Shown: piece by piece, positions 24,601-35,313 of the stretch
How the letters are laid out: every line of letters starts with the position of its first letter
Numbering within the stretch: position 1 is the first letter of the stretch
DNA from: Klebsormidium nitens
Lineage: Eukaryota > Streptophyta > Klebsormidiophyceae > Klebsormidiales > Klebsormidiaceae
DNA: 64,000 nt
Direction: 5' to 3'
NCBI GenBank assembly: GCA_000708835.1
Contig: DF237075.1
Location: 62,001-126,000, forward strand
Translations under genes and position numbers: made by a program
The notes under the pieces: model-generated
Databases searched by the model: none
The model's input: only the letters and a program-made list of their open reading frames with translations
What the model was told of the DNA's origin: nothing

Positions 24601-27600
24601 CGTTTTGTGGAAACACGCTTCTTCACCCTACCCGCAGGTGCTAACCATAACGGGCCTTTTGGCCACTGCGGCCCAGGAGTTTCGTCAAACCCGGTCTTTA
24701 ACCTCACCCGCAGGTGCTAACCCTGACCGGCCTCTCGGCCACTGCGGCCAGAACCTTCGGCAAACTCGATTTTTAACCCTACCCGCAGGTTCTAACCCTA
24801 ACCGGCCTCGCGGCCAGCGCGGCCCACCTGGTAGGCACCCCGGGCACCAACGGCCTGGACCCGGAGCAACTCCGCCGCCTCTCGTTAGCGGTCGGGTTAG
24901 TCACTAACCCCGCGGTTAACTTCGTCGACGAGCCGGACAAGAACCTCGACCCGCAGGCGGCGCGCAGAATCGTCGCGTGCAATCACGCGGTTGCCAAGAG
25001 CGGACGGACCGTAATTTCGACGCTGAACCACCCGGTGGGACGGATTCTGGGTGTGTTCGACCGGTTGTTGCTGCTGAAGAGGGGCGGGGAAACGACCTAC
25101 TGGGGGCCGGTCGGGGGGCTCGCGTGCACAGACGCTGTCGTGAGTGGTTTGAAATTTTCAGTTTTTTGATTTTCTAAAGTTCTTTATTACTTTTTGTAAC
25201 TTTTTCTAGTGCTGAGAAGAGGGCTGAAAGGATGTCTACCGACCTACTGGGGGCCGGTCGGGGGGCTCGCGTGTGCGGACGCTGTAGTGAGTGCTTTTCA
25301 AGCTTGTAGCGTTGGGACGAACATTACTGAAACGGGGTAGCTTTGCCCGCGTCTGTCAAGACGGTATAACGAGTGAGGAGGTTTTTCCATACAAATTGAT
25401 TTAACGCACACGTACCGGTGTGAAAGCGGGCCTTGCTCGCTTGCTACTGTTTCTACGTCAATCAAATTCTGTTCCCCTTTCAGGGCCGTTACGGCTCGTC
25501 TCCCACTTGTGTGGATCCTATTTACATCCTGCTACGAATCTCACTGAATGAAGGAGAAGCCGGTCCAAAGCTCTCCATCAGATCAAAGGATCGATACATC
25601 CCTTCTTCTAATACGTGCGACTCCTCTTCGCGCATCACATTCTTGCCACCCTCCGCCAAAGGAGCATTCCTGACGTCTCCTCTGCCGCTGTGATCAAAAG
25701 GTTATGGCAGCCCATTCTTTTGTCCCCCGTCTGCGAATGTTCCCTCACACATCTCCGCCGCCTTCCGCTAGGGCTACTTCGAGCGCATCCCTGGCACTCT
25801 CCCCTGCGGCTTCAGCGAGAACCCGGCCGACTACCTCATCGAGTGCATCGGTGGCGGTCTGCGCCAGCGAACGGACCGCGACTATTCTTTCGACTACCGC
25901 CACAGCGTACTCGCAGCGGAATCCGCGGCGGAATTGAGGGTCTTAAGGCGGTCCAAGGGCCAAGCGGGGCCGAACCTGGTAGAGAAGGGGTACGCTGCGC
26001 CAATGAGCACCATCTACAAAGAGGTGAGGTTTCGGGCACCTTTTCTTATGTTTTCTTGCTATGCGATGGTTATTCTCAACCTTGTCTGCCGAGTACGTTC
26101 CGTTTCTTGTCCACTAGTCGGTTATCTTATGCAGGCTTCGGCTGAATCTCTTTCGCTCAGAGAGAAAGTTCCTTGCTTCTCCAAAATTTTTGCTTCCCCA
26201 AAGCACCTGGTAGTGTTGTATTCTTTGCGCCGTACTGTAGTCCAGATTTGAGTGTCCTGCGCTGCAGATTGGAGCAGCATATCTGCAGCCGGTCTTTCTG
26301 CACAGTACCGACGTCCTTCCTCGCACGCGCAACACCTTTTGCAACTTCGGATACATGCTGAGGTCAGCACGTCCCCATTGCTGACGTCGTTTCTCCGTAT
26401 CTCCCAGGTACTCTTGCGCGCGCAGCGCACCTACTTCCGCAACCTGTCTTACAGCTTCGGCCGCGTGACGTCAGCGATCCTGCTGGGGCTCATCTTCGGG
26501 AGCGTCTTCTGGCAGATGCCGTACACGACCATCGTGCGCAGCGGCGCGCGGGGGGGCGTCATATACATAAGCACGCTGCTGATGACCATAGGCAGTGCGA
26601 CGGTGGTGATCCTGGAGCTCAATAAGGAGCGCCCCGTGTACGACCGGGAGAGGAGCCACCGGATGTACCCCGCGCTTGCGTGGAGCTTGGGATGGGGGCT
26701 CGCGGAGGTGAGACGCCCTATCGTTTTGGAGGGCTCATTTTGAGGAGACCCTGAAACCCCCGCAGATGCCACTGGTTCCACGAAGGTGAGGCGCTTTCGC
26801 TTTGGGTAAGTCTCAATCTGAGAACCAATGACAAGTGCATGAAGAGTAACGTGAGTCTACCAGGCTGAATCATTCAGAAGCCCAATCCATACATGTACTC
26901 ACGCGCTCAACACCCGAACCTACCATGACTTCCCAGTGAAACACAGGCGTCCCCCGGGCTTGAAGCCAACATTCATACGGCTTATCAATTTAGAAACGAG
27001 ACTATCCGCTATGGTAGGGTGGTGGTGACTGAAGAAGACCAATCCCAGTTGAGAGCGAAGCAACTCAGAATATGTATTTGTGTGTACTCGACTGCCAAGT
27101 GGTCAAAGGAAACCAATAAGAGGACTTTTCTTTACTGCATAAGTGCCATCGGCTGTCAAAACAGCTCGTCGACTCGCAACCTTCGCGGCAATAAAGGTGT
27201 TTGGAGGCCCTTCTTAACTCATCCGAAACCTTTCTGCCCCGCGTTTTCTTAAAGACTACATACGCATGACCGTGGAACATGGACCTTTTAAACCGAAATC
27301 CTGACCGCTTGCACGATTCAGCGCAACCTATGTGACCGTTCCAAATCCACCTTCCGAGACAATCGCCGAACGTCCCTTTCGGTCCCGCATGTCAACTGCC
27401 TTCCCACCAGAACCGCATCAGTGTAGTTCGCGCTTCTCAAAGTGCTTTTGAGTAAGCCAATAACTAATCGGTTTCCGTCCTTCGTTCAGATCCCGTACAT
27501 CGCGGTGTCGTTCCTGTTCCACTGCGCCATCCTGTGCTTGATGACCAACATCGCCACGGACAGCGCGGCCAGCTTCTTCGAGTTCTGGTTCACGCTCTGC

Positions 27601-29636
27601 CTCTTCGGGGCGACCATCGTGTACGCCGCCATGTTCCTCGCGGTCGCCACCCCCGCCCCCCAGGTCAGCACCGTCGGATAAAACGTTGCTAAGTCTGAAC
27701 GGTCACGATGCAGCCTCCAGTCTTCTAGGCTTAATCTGGGGCGAAGATTGTGTACGCCGCCATGTTCCTCGCGGTCGCCACGCCCGCGCCCCAGGTCAGC
27801 CGACGCGGCACCAGGTCGGGTTGTGAAAGCTACGAATCTTGGATAATCTTGTACTCAGAAAATCCGCCCTTGGTTGCAACAGGATGACCTTGAAGCTCTC
27901 GTTTCACAAGCTTGCAGCTTGGCAAACCCCGGCCTTGGAGCAGATCCAAGGAGAGACTCATCACTCGCTCTGTCCATTCTGCACAACCAATCGCGTTCAA
28001 TTTGAGGGCTCCCCTAGAAGTTCTAGTCGCAGCAATTATTCAAAAGGTGCTCCTTTGCTACGATTCATTTTTACTTGCCCAAGAGTTAATCCTGGCAAGC
28101 GTACGGGCTCAAAATGGGAGTCTTTGCTACAGCGGTGGTCGTACGTGACAGGCTTCGGTCGGTTGCAGGGAACAATGTTGGATCCTGGGTCGAACTAGTC
28201 AGTGGTCTCGCCTCTTGGATGACGACGTGAGATGAGATAGTGGCCTCAACGGATGGGAGTCTTCTTGAAAAGTCAAGCATGACTGTGCCGGCGCCGAAGT
28301 TGGATTGTTGACGGTCCCGCTCGCTATGCCGCAGATTGCGATCGTCATTATCAACGTCTTCATCAACCTGATGATTGCGTCAGCGGGTTACGTCATCCCC
28401 AAGGCGCAGATCCCCAGGTTCTGGCAGTTTGCCTACTGGATCAAGTGAGTCGCCTGAACTTCATGACCGTCTGATGTAGATTCTGCCACACTGTACACGG
28501 CTTGCTTTTGCTATGCACCCTCCTATAATTGGGGACGCTACGAGAGTGGTTCCAACAAGAAGCTACTTTATGAAGGTTGCTAGTATTTGCAGCATAAAGG
28601 TACGATCCTAACGAGGACCGGATTGGGGGCTTCAGACGGAGAGGCATGCCTATAACGCCTGCCTCCTAGAATGGATTTCCCTTCCAGATAGGCACTCACT
28701 ATACTTATACATCCGCAGGTCAACTTTTTTCTGAAAAGCAAAAAGTTCGCAAGCAGGAATCGAAGACAGCTGTCAAACAAAGACGAAATCATGAGGCGCG
28801 ACCGCACTGACAAACGCCCGACTGACTCAAAAGCGCAAAGAGGTGGGCCGCGAGCATCCTCCAGAAGTGTCCAAAAAGAAGGTAACACGTGTCCATCTCG
28901 TGCAGCCCCGCTCGGTACACGCTGAACAGTCTGCGCTCCATCGCCTTTTACTGCGACACCAAGAGCCGCCAGTGTACAACTCCCGGGTGCGCCAGCAACC
29001 CAGCGGTGTGCCCCGCATGCACCTGCACGGTACGTCCAACCGGCCACTTCTTGGCTCATACCAGACTAGTCCATGTAACAATATAATGCATGCGCCTGCC
29101 CGGCACGTCCTCGAAATTCATAGCGTTTTTCAACATCCAAACGGTTCGATTCGATCAGGGAAATGTCATTGTCGTGTCATACGTCGAGGATACTTTCGCT
29201 GATTCAACACTTGCCGGGATAGATCCAGCATCTTCTATAAGAGCCTTGCAAGCTTTCTGCTCGGGTAAGCAAGCATGCAAGATATTCCTCGGATGTTGAA
29301 TCTTGCAATCAATCTGCTGACGAAAGTGCGATTCTCTGTTCATCTGGCAGAAATAATGAAGGACTTTGTGAACGGTGCGCTAACCAGACAGAGCACGTAT
29401 GATTTACGTGGCTATCTAGTAGACTCTTCGGGTGCATTTTTTTACTCTTGGCCGTTCCCTCGCAGCGTCTGAAAGACAACTTCAATGTCTTCGTGTGGAC
29501 GTCACAACAATCCTCCGCCCAACTAGACAACGGGCGGCGCCTCTGGGACTGGATGGCCTTGCTCGCGTTCTGTGTTTTCTTTCGGGTACTAGCCTACCTG
29601 GCCCTTCGGCGGGCCAAGTTCAATAACAAGTATTAG
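9665..29636 (+). CDS. Full-size ABCG (PDR-type) ABC transporter with degenerate ATP sites, 28 exons
   Basis: Exons: 9665-9764, 10087-10607, 11095-11227, 11520-11697, 12355-12478, 13252-13417, 14157-14319, 14723-14831, 15487-15702, 16099-16335, 16689-16796, 16996-17130, 17801-17950, 18302-18409, 19089-19263, 19776-19845, 20294-20414, 21792-22004, 22988-23116, 23500-23607, 23940-24110, 24789-25139, 25772-26023, 26408-26707, 27490-27663, 28335-28444, 28906-29029, 29466-29636. Total 4917 bases, 1638 residues; every junction keeps phase. Order is NBD1-TMD1-NBD2-TMD2. NBD1 (exons 4-8) has GPLASGQT for Walker A (Lys to Gln), no LSGGQ-like signature (LTPDELRRLSIGE) and HLHDD at Walker B. NBD2 (exons 20-22) keeps GVKGSGKT and NFVDEP, but the signature reads LDPEQ, the Q-loop Gln is Pro (YVSPSDVH) and the H-loop His is Asn (STLNHP). 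TMD exons carry the usual helices, plus YWINPARYTLNSL near the C-terminus. An upstream in-frame alternative start exists; 9665 was chosen as the first ATG giving a clean leader. Substrate unknown. Decoy exon ends lie in several introns. Confidence 0.9.
17590..17800 (+). repeat. 61-62-base minisatellite ending exactly at the exon 13 acceptor
   Basis: About three and a half units begin GACGCCTGTCC or a variant near 17590, 17651, 17713 and 17774. Each has a pyrimidine tract, and two have a CAG followed by ATGCTTC. The last, partial unit ends in GGACAG, the functional acceptor of ABCG exon 13. The repeat unit therefore includes 3' splice-site-like sequence. Confidence 0.75.
18918..18992 (+). repeat. 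Decoy copy of the start of ABCG exon 15
   Basis: Following a strong acceptor-like CCCGCAG, this matches the true exon start at 19089 almost codon for codon (VLMYGCQLHFLTG against VLVYGCLLYFLTG). It then diverges and meets an in-frame TAA at 18990. The true exon has the weaker acceptor CCGGAG. The distance between copies is 171 bases. Confidence 0.75.
20947..21791 (+). repeat. Five tandem decoy copies of the start of ABCG exon 18
   Basis: Starts at 20947, 21118, 21269, 21462 and 21648 precede the true exon at 21792. Each follows an intact CAG acceptor and reads LPYCRGANL or a close variant, then usually SVGE and YL. None can replace the exon. Copy 1 ends in TGA after LNFY, copy 2 has TAA as its third codon, copy 3 ends in TAA after 24 codons, copy 4 ends in TAG after YLK, and copy 5 has a one-base frameshift. 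Between them run spacers rich in AAACCCACCTGTAAACCC-like sequence. Unit length varies from 144 to 193 bases. Confidence 0.9.
24638..24788 (+). repeat. Two tandem decoy copies of the start of ABCG exon 22
   Basis: Decoys at 24638 and 24714 precede the true exon at 24789, with a period of 75-76 bases. All three follow an identical CACCCGCAG or TACCCGCAG acceptor and encode VLT(I/L)TGL then A(T/S)A. The second decoy runs into TAA after KLDF. The first stays open across the repeat. Confidence 0.9.
25239..25293 (+). repeat. Decoy copy of the 3' end and donor of ABCG exon 22
   Basis: The stretch from CGACCTACTGGGGG to GCTGTAGTGAGTG repeats the true exon end and donor at 25093-25146, with a handful of substitutions. 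Spacing is about 147 bases. The donor consensus GTGAGTG is preserved in the copy. Confidence 0.9.
27738..27797 (+). repeat. Decoy copy of the 3' end and donor of ABCG exon 25
   Basis: From GGGGCGA through TGTACGCCGCCATGTTCCTC and the GTCAGC donor this repeats 27607-27668 with few changes, 131 bases downstream. A TTCTAG acceptor-like site lies just upstream of the copy. Confidence 0.9.
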
Positions 29637-30763
29637 AGAAGCAAGAAGGGCATGGCCCCCGACTGATATATGCGCGCATCTTACTTAGTGTTGCAGCGCT
29701 TTGGTGGATTTTTCTCTGTCGACTTGTACAAGAGAGGAGGGGGTGTGGATGTTAATCGATCAGGGCTCGAATAACGTGCGCCTAACATAGCAAGTGGATA
29801 TCGAAGGTGGGCCAGCTACTGAAAGTGCTACGAGAAGCTGACGGGTTATGATGAGGTCATGGAACGGTGATTTGTGTACGTTGTGGAAGCGACAAAAGGA
29901 GGTAGGTATTTTGATCAACAACTGTGCTAGGCGGCTGCCGGAGAAGAACATGCTTGCACTTAACAATTGCGGTGTCTAAAGACGACGAAATATTCAGATT
30001 TCGACCGCAAATTACAAGAAACGACTGGATTAAGGCGCGAATGTTGATTCTTTGATTGCCAGGACGTCAGGCGTGTTGCGCTGCCGATGATCACGTACGT
30101 TGTGCATGGATTTCAGGCATGATGGTCGGCAACTTTTGATGGATGTGATCCGACGGATACTTCTCATGACCTTTTCAGGATGGCTCAGTCTAAGACGATC
30201 CGCCCCAATTAGGCACCATGATGGATCAGGAAACCAATTCACAATGTCTGAGCCTACGACATTCCAGACCCTCCAATAGGTTTAAGGCCGGCCATATTGG
30301 CCTCGTTTACAATGCTGGCCCGGTCCAGATTGAATCTCAATGCCCACCATGCACCAGCCACCAATGGCAACACAGTGCATGTTGAATGTGCACGCGAGTG
30401 CGAAGATAGACAGCCTCAGACGCCTATTTAACTGTATGTACAACTGTAGCATAGGTAGGCTTGCTTCCTTCGGCGCTGGACGGGCTCACTTCCGATCTGG
30501 TTTATAACCTGTGGACGTAACCGATGGTTATGTTTTGGACGTAACCGAGCAAGACCAGTCTAGAAGAAGTACCGCGAGCCTAGCAGTGCAGCGTTCTCAT
30601 ACGGAGGGTTTTCCACGTTCACCCGTTCAATGTTAACCAAAATCTTCGTATTTGTGTTCACACGATCTACCTTGGCTCTGTTCAGGTTGTGCTGAGTTTG
30701 CGATCGACGCTTTCACAGCATTCGCAAGCTGCACAGCGCACTTATCAAATCAAGGCATCCAAA
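29637..30763. other. Intergenic stretch between ABCG and peroxiredoxin genes
   Basis: It holds the 3' flank of the ABCG gene and the promoter and 5' leader of the peroxiredoxin gene. I find no further coding or RNA feature. Confidence 0.5.
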
Positions 30764-32379
30764 ATGGCGGCTTGTGGTGTCTCTAGCTCCTTGGTGTCCT
30801 CCGTCCTGAGCACACGGTCTCTGGCAGCGGCCACCGCCTCCCGTGCATCTTCTGCTGCATGTGCAGCTTTCCTTCCCGTCCACGCAAGCCCTGCAAATGT
30901 GCGCTCCATTGTGCCTGCAAGCAGACAATCCGAAGTTGTGAGATCGAGGTTCTTTGGACAGACGAGCTTTGGTTCTAGGCAGACTACTTTCCACGGTGCT
31001 GCTCTTGCACCAAAAGCAATCCACGGAAGTGCTAGGACTGCGATGACCATCAAAGTTGGTGATGAGATTCCAGATGCGACCTTGTCCTACTTTGACAGTG
31101 AGAACAATATGCAGGTGAGAGCTTTGCATTTCTATCAGATATTGTCGTTATGAGTAGTCTTTTAAGTTTAAGGTTTATTTTCAATCCGTCCTTTCATGCG
31201 GCACCAATTGCAGCATTGCGCTTTTAGCACTGCCGAACTGCTGCCAAGCTGTAATGTCGGGTTTGCATAGGAACAAAATCTTAGAAATGCTGAGGATGTG
31301 CACTCCGATCACAGAGACTTCTCCCTGTCATTGATTATTTTTTGAGCATCTCCTTTTCTGCCTGTTGCAACTCAATTGAATCTTGAAAAATATTGATGAC
31401 TGCAGAGGAAACGCCAACCAACCGAGATTCGTCTACCAGTTTGAGAGGGATCAAGTCTTATCTACTGCAGGTTGTGAGTGCAAAGGAAATGGTTAAGGGG
31501 AAGAAGGTGGTGCTGTTCGCTGTACCTGGGGCCTTCACCCCAACTTGCTCCCTCAAGCATCTCCCCAGCTTCATTGAGAATGCTGACAAACTGAAGGCAA
31601 AAGGCGTTGATACCATCGCGTGCATCGCTGTAAATGATGCGTTCGTCATGCAGGCAAGTCATCCGTTTGTGCGGTTGCAGATGGGTTTGATCTTGATCTT
31701 AGCGCAGAGTTCCCAACTCGCCATGGACGTCTAGTTTTTGCAATTGAGCACAATGAGAGAGTGAGAGTATTAATTTGTCACATTCTGGGCATCAGAAGCT
31801 TGTCAATGGAGAGTAGTGGTTCCTTGAAAGCCCCTTCCAATCCAGCTTTGATGAAAGCTCTTATAGTGACTGAATGAGATGATCAAAGGCAGTTTTTACC
31901 TGCTCATGTTCTTGCATTGTTTGCATCACAGGCCTGGGGAAAGTCTGTGGGAGCTGAAGGGAAGGTGCTGCTGCTTGCTGATGGAAGCGGCCAGTTTGCC
32001 AAGGCACTTGGGGTTGAGCTGGACCTGGTGGACAAAGGCCTGGGGATCAGGTCGCGCAGGTGAGAGGCAATCTAACTCGGTTTTGCATGAATTTTGTACC
32101 TTGAGACGTTGCCATCAAGCAGCATCTTTCTAATGTCAGCCTCTCCCAGGGGGAAGCCTTTTCTGCACCTTCAGTTGGATTTAGAAAAGACTGCGAGAAC
32201 TTCCCTGAAGTAGATCTGGCTAAATTCGCATCAATCTCCCCATATTGCCTGCAAACAGCGATCCATTTCGGTGCAGGTACTCTATGTTGGTTGATGATGG
32301 CAAGGTGGCTGCTCTGAACCTGGAGGAGGGAGGTGCCTTCTCCACAAGTGGAGCCGACGACATTCTGAAGGTGTTGTAA
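30764..32379 (+). CDS. PRXIIE: Plastid type II peroxiredoxin (PRXIIE-like)
   Basis: Thiol peroxidase that reduces hydrogen peroxide and alkyl hydroperoxides, normally in the plastid stroma. Four exons, 30764-31114, 31471-31653, 31932-32059 and 32277-32379, give 765 bases and 254 residues, all in phase. The first roughly 90 residues are a Ser/Ala-rich transit-peptide-like leader. The mature part begins near [13 protein letters not shown]. The peroxidatic cysteine sits in PGAFTPTCS and the resolving cysteine of PrxII enzymes in TIACIAVND. The C-terminal half carries [20 protein letters not shown] and [18 protein letters not shown], close to plant PRXIIE. Intron 2 uses a GC donor. The start at 30764 (AAAATGGCG) has good context; an upstream in-frame start at 30689 is less likely. 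Identification is firm. Confidence 0.95.
31654..31655 (+). other. GC-AG intron donor in the peroxiredoxin gene
   Basis: Exon 2 ends FVMQ and exon 3 opens AWGKS, as conserved in the family. The in-phase junction is CAG|GCAAGT, the textbook GC-AG donor. The GT three bases on would shift the frame. Confidence 0.8.
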
Positions 32380-33452
32380 GCTCGCCTGGCTAGGACTCTA
32401 GTTTCTAAGCATGCCACAGAGTCCCACAGTTTTGTCCCTACTAAGCTTGCGTCTTGCGGTTAGACAATCTGCATGGTGACCCTATTCGATTGGTTATTTG
32501 ACCACATCGACAGGTATTATTTTCCATCCTACACCGTGGATGCCCTGCACATTTGCACAAGCCTTTACGACCCAGGTCGTGCTGATCTGATTTTGGAAGA
32601 CCAGAGAATGTCTGCTGCGAGTGCAAATGCGTTATGCAGTATGGAAGTGCAAGTGTGTGGCAACTCATCTGGTTTCGTTTCATACAAGAAATGATCGTGC
32701 AATTTTGAATTTGGTGCCAAGCCTGCTCAGATACTGAAGAGCATGGCAACTTTCTAGACCTGTGAAAGATGATATATCCACAGATCGGGAAGCCCAAGCG
32801 GCCTGCAGGGTCAGTATTTGTTCGATACGCGCATGCAGCATGAGCTGTCTCGCTCGCTTACATTTGAACATTGTCAGCCATGGGGAGATCATTGCCTGTC
32901 GGATAGGTCTAGTCCAATCGAGATGGCTGGCGCGCTGGTCAGTGCCATGTCAGCATGTTCCATGGGCCATTTTCTACCGTCATGCTTAATGATGCAGTAT
33001 GTTGTTGCATCGTGGTCCATGGCAGCAAGTCGAATACGCGCACATGGATCTGCGCATGTTAGCACATGCGGGCTTCCGCGCCAATGTCTGCTTGATGCAT
33101 CTATACAGCTCCGATACGAGCTAGTCACTACGAACAAGAGCACGATCGTTCATGGCAGCAATGTAAGGCGTAGTCAAATTAGCAAGTCTAGAAGCCCGAG
33201 CAATGGACATTGTGTCCTGTAACAAAGTCGAACCTTCGGACAACCTGTAAATCAAATCTTTCTACATTCCTCCACCGGATCTTAATTCTACATACCCAAC
33301 GCTGTTGAATCCAAACGATGAAAGGCTCTGCAAACTTCCTTTACTGCACCTGTTATCAAAGCTTCTTGTCGAACCAGGTTTAGCTGTGGGGACCCCTTCA
33401 AAATTTCACACCAGCCTGCTTTTAAGCTTGTACAGCTCACTATGTGACTTGC
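32380..33452. other. Intergenic stretch between convergent genes
   Basis: It lies between the 3' ends of the peroxiredoxin gene (plus) and the zinc-finger gene (minus). Open frames are short and not recognisable. It is probably 3' flank of both. Confidence 0.4.
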
Positions 33453-34713
33453 TCAAACGTAGCCCTTGCCAACGCAATTCAAGCACTTTTGAAGCCTGCA
33501 TCATTGTCCAGAAATTGAGAACTTGATCAGAGACACAATCTGCTGCACAAAGCCAGAAGGCTCAGAAGCGTAACCAATAAAGCATGAAACACTTGAGGTG
33601 CTAATGCCAATTGCACATCCAGCTTGACACTCTCAATATGATCAGGTTGAGAGTTTTGAAGAAGGCAGCAGGCCTCAAATGGTACCCAGGTTAAGAAGCC
33701 GGTTACCACACCTGCGGCCATCACATGTCGGACACTGATATCGTGCCTCGCTGACGCCTGCTCCTGGAAGGGACCCTTCTGCACGACAAGTTTTGCAGGG
33801 CAAAAGCCCCCTGCCGCTGCAAAATGGACACCTTGGGGCAGTTTTCTTCTGCAGAAGAGAAGAACAAGAAGGTAAGCAACGTCACCCGCACGGGGACCCT
33901 TCTAATGCTTAGCCAGCCCACACAGTCAAGATGTTAGTGGCAGCTTAGAACAGACGGAAGGACAGGGCCCCCAGAAGTTTGGGGAACGCTCGACTTCTGC
34001 AGGCCTGCTTGACCCCTTAAATGATGCAAGGCAAGAACTAATGGTCACAACCACTCATCCGGTGACACCCAGGTGTCCTTTTTTCCCGCATCATGTATCT
34101 CAGGGTGCCACTTGTATGTCTGAGCAGCAAGTCTTCTGAGGCAGCACATTCTAACAGTCAAAACGTCACTCATATTGCTTTGAAATGGTGGTGGTACGAG
34201 ATAGGCAGGTGCTCCAATGGTTAGCCCCACTCAGCATCATAAGGCACAATGTATGCAACAACCTCAGTCATTACTAAAACCACCCTCCCTGAAATTGGTC
34301 TCGAACTGCTTTCACAGGTGCCAAGTCAAGTGAGCTGTGGCGGGGGGGATGTGAGCAGCGTTCATCCTTGCAGTGGCATTGAAGGCAACTGCTTTTCCTG
34401 GAAGGCGGTGCCTCCTCCTTTGAATGTCACGAGCTCAAGATTGCTTTGGAGCATTCAAGCTGGATAGTAACAAGCCTTGATAAAAGACGCCAGGAAGAAA
34501 CTGCTGATCAAGCTGTTGAGGAGTCATTCTGCTTCGCACCTTTTGGGCCTCCAAGTGATTCGTCGCTGCGCCTGCTATGAGGCCCCCCAGGAATACAGTT
34601 CCTGCGGACACTGCGATGAAGCCCCCAACTGCTGTAATGCAGCCCCGGCAGCCAGCTGCCACCTGCTCAGGGTCAGGAGGGGGTCTCGACGGCGCAAACT
34701 TTGCCGTGGACAT
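33453..34713 (-). CDS. Small membrane-anchored DnaJ-type (CXXCXGXG) zinc-finger protein
   Basis: Three short exons, 34713-34540, 33848-33712 and 33495-33453, join in phase to 354 bases and 117 residues, ending in TGA. Residues about 25-50 form one hydrophobic helix (ITAVGGFIAVSAGTVFLGGL). After the first junction comes a cysteine array: CPFCSGRG, CKTCRAEG, CPTCDGRR and, from the last exon, CLNCVGKGYV. These are four CXXC units of the DnaJ zinc-binding type without a J domain. Plants have several small thylakoid or plastid proteins of this build that assist protein folding or bind FtsH or assembly factors; which one this matches I cannot say. Splice sites AAG|GTGCGA, CTTCTGCAG|AAG, CGCAG|GTGTGG and GATGCAG|GC fit consensus. 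There is no obvious transit peptide. Confidence 0.75.
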
Positions 34714-34759
34714 CACGCTCACTGAATAGGAAACTTGAACATGTGGCTTCAAAGCTGCA

Positions 34760-35313
34760 TCGCAAGAAGGAAGGCCCTTTTCGAGAAAAGGACCTTGAAT
34801 GTAGGTTTCTAGGCTGCTCTAACATACATTCGACCTACACCTCTCTACTTTTTTCACATGTATGCTGACCCCCTGCCACTTCCGAGTACCAGCCTGCTCT
34901 TAGCCAGCCTGCTACTAGTGCTACTAGTCACTAGTGCTACTAGTGCCTGCTACTAGCAGTGCTAACCTGTATGTTTCCACGCAGAGGACTTGCCATTTCG
35001 AAATGCTCCTGAAGACACAGGAGTCATGGCTAGCAACTCCCAGAGGAGAGATCCAGGGCTATCCATGTGCCCGGTCAACCATTGCCTGCCACTGACGTCT
35101 CTCAAAGTCGGCAGGTCGCGTTGACATGGTTCGTCTGGACTCTGGCACTGTAGCTGCTGCCGTTTCTACGATGCTGTACCGGTTATTTCCCGTTTAAGAA
35201 GAACCGGGCAGGCTCTGCCGACGGGACTGAAGGAAGCTTCAGAGAAGGACCTGATCCAAAATCACTGATCACAGATCAGCAAGTCGGCGCTTGCCTTATC
35301 TGCTTAAAATTGG
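34760..35313. other. Intergenic stretch with a short ACTAGTG-type direct repeat
   Basis: No coding signal seen. Around 34907-34960 the motif CTACTAGTG recurs several times in a small simple-repeat patch. The upstream flank of the zinc-finger gene lies here. Confidence 0.45.
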
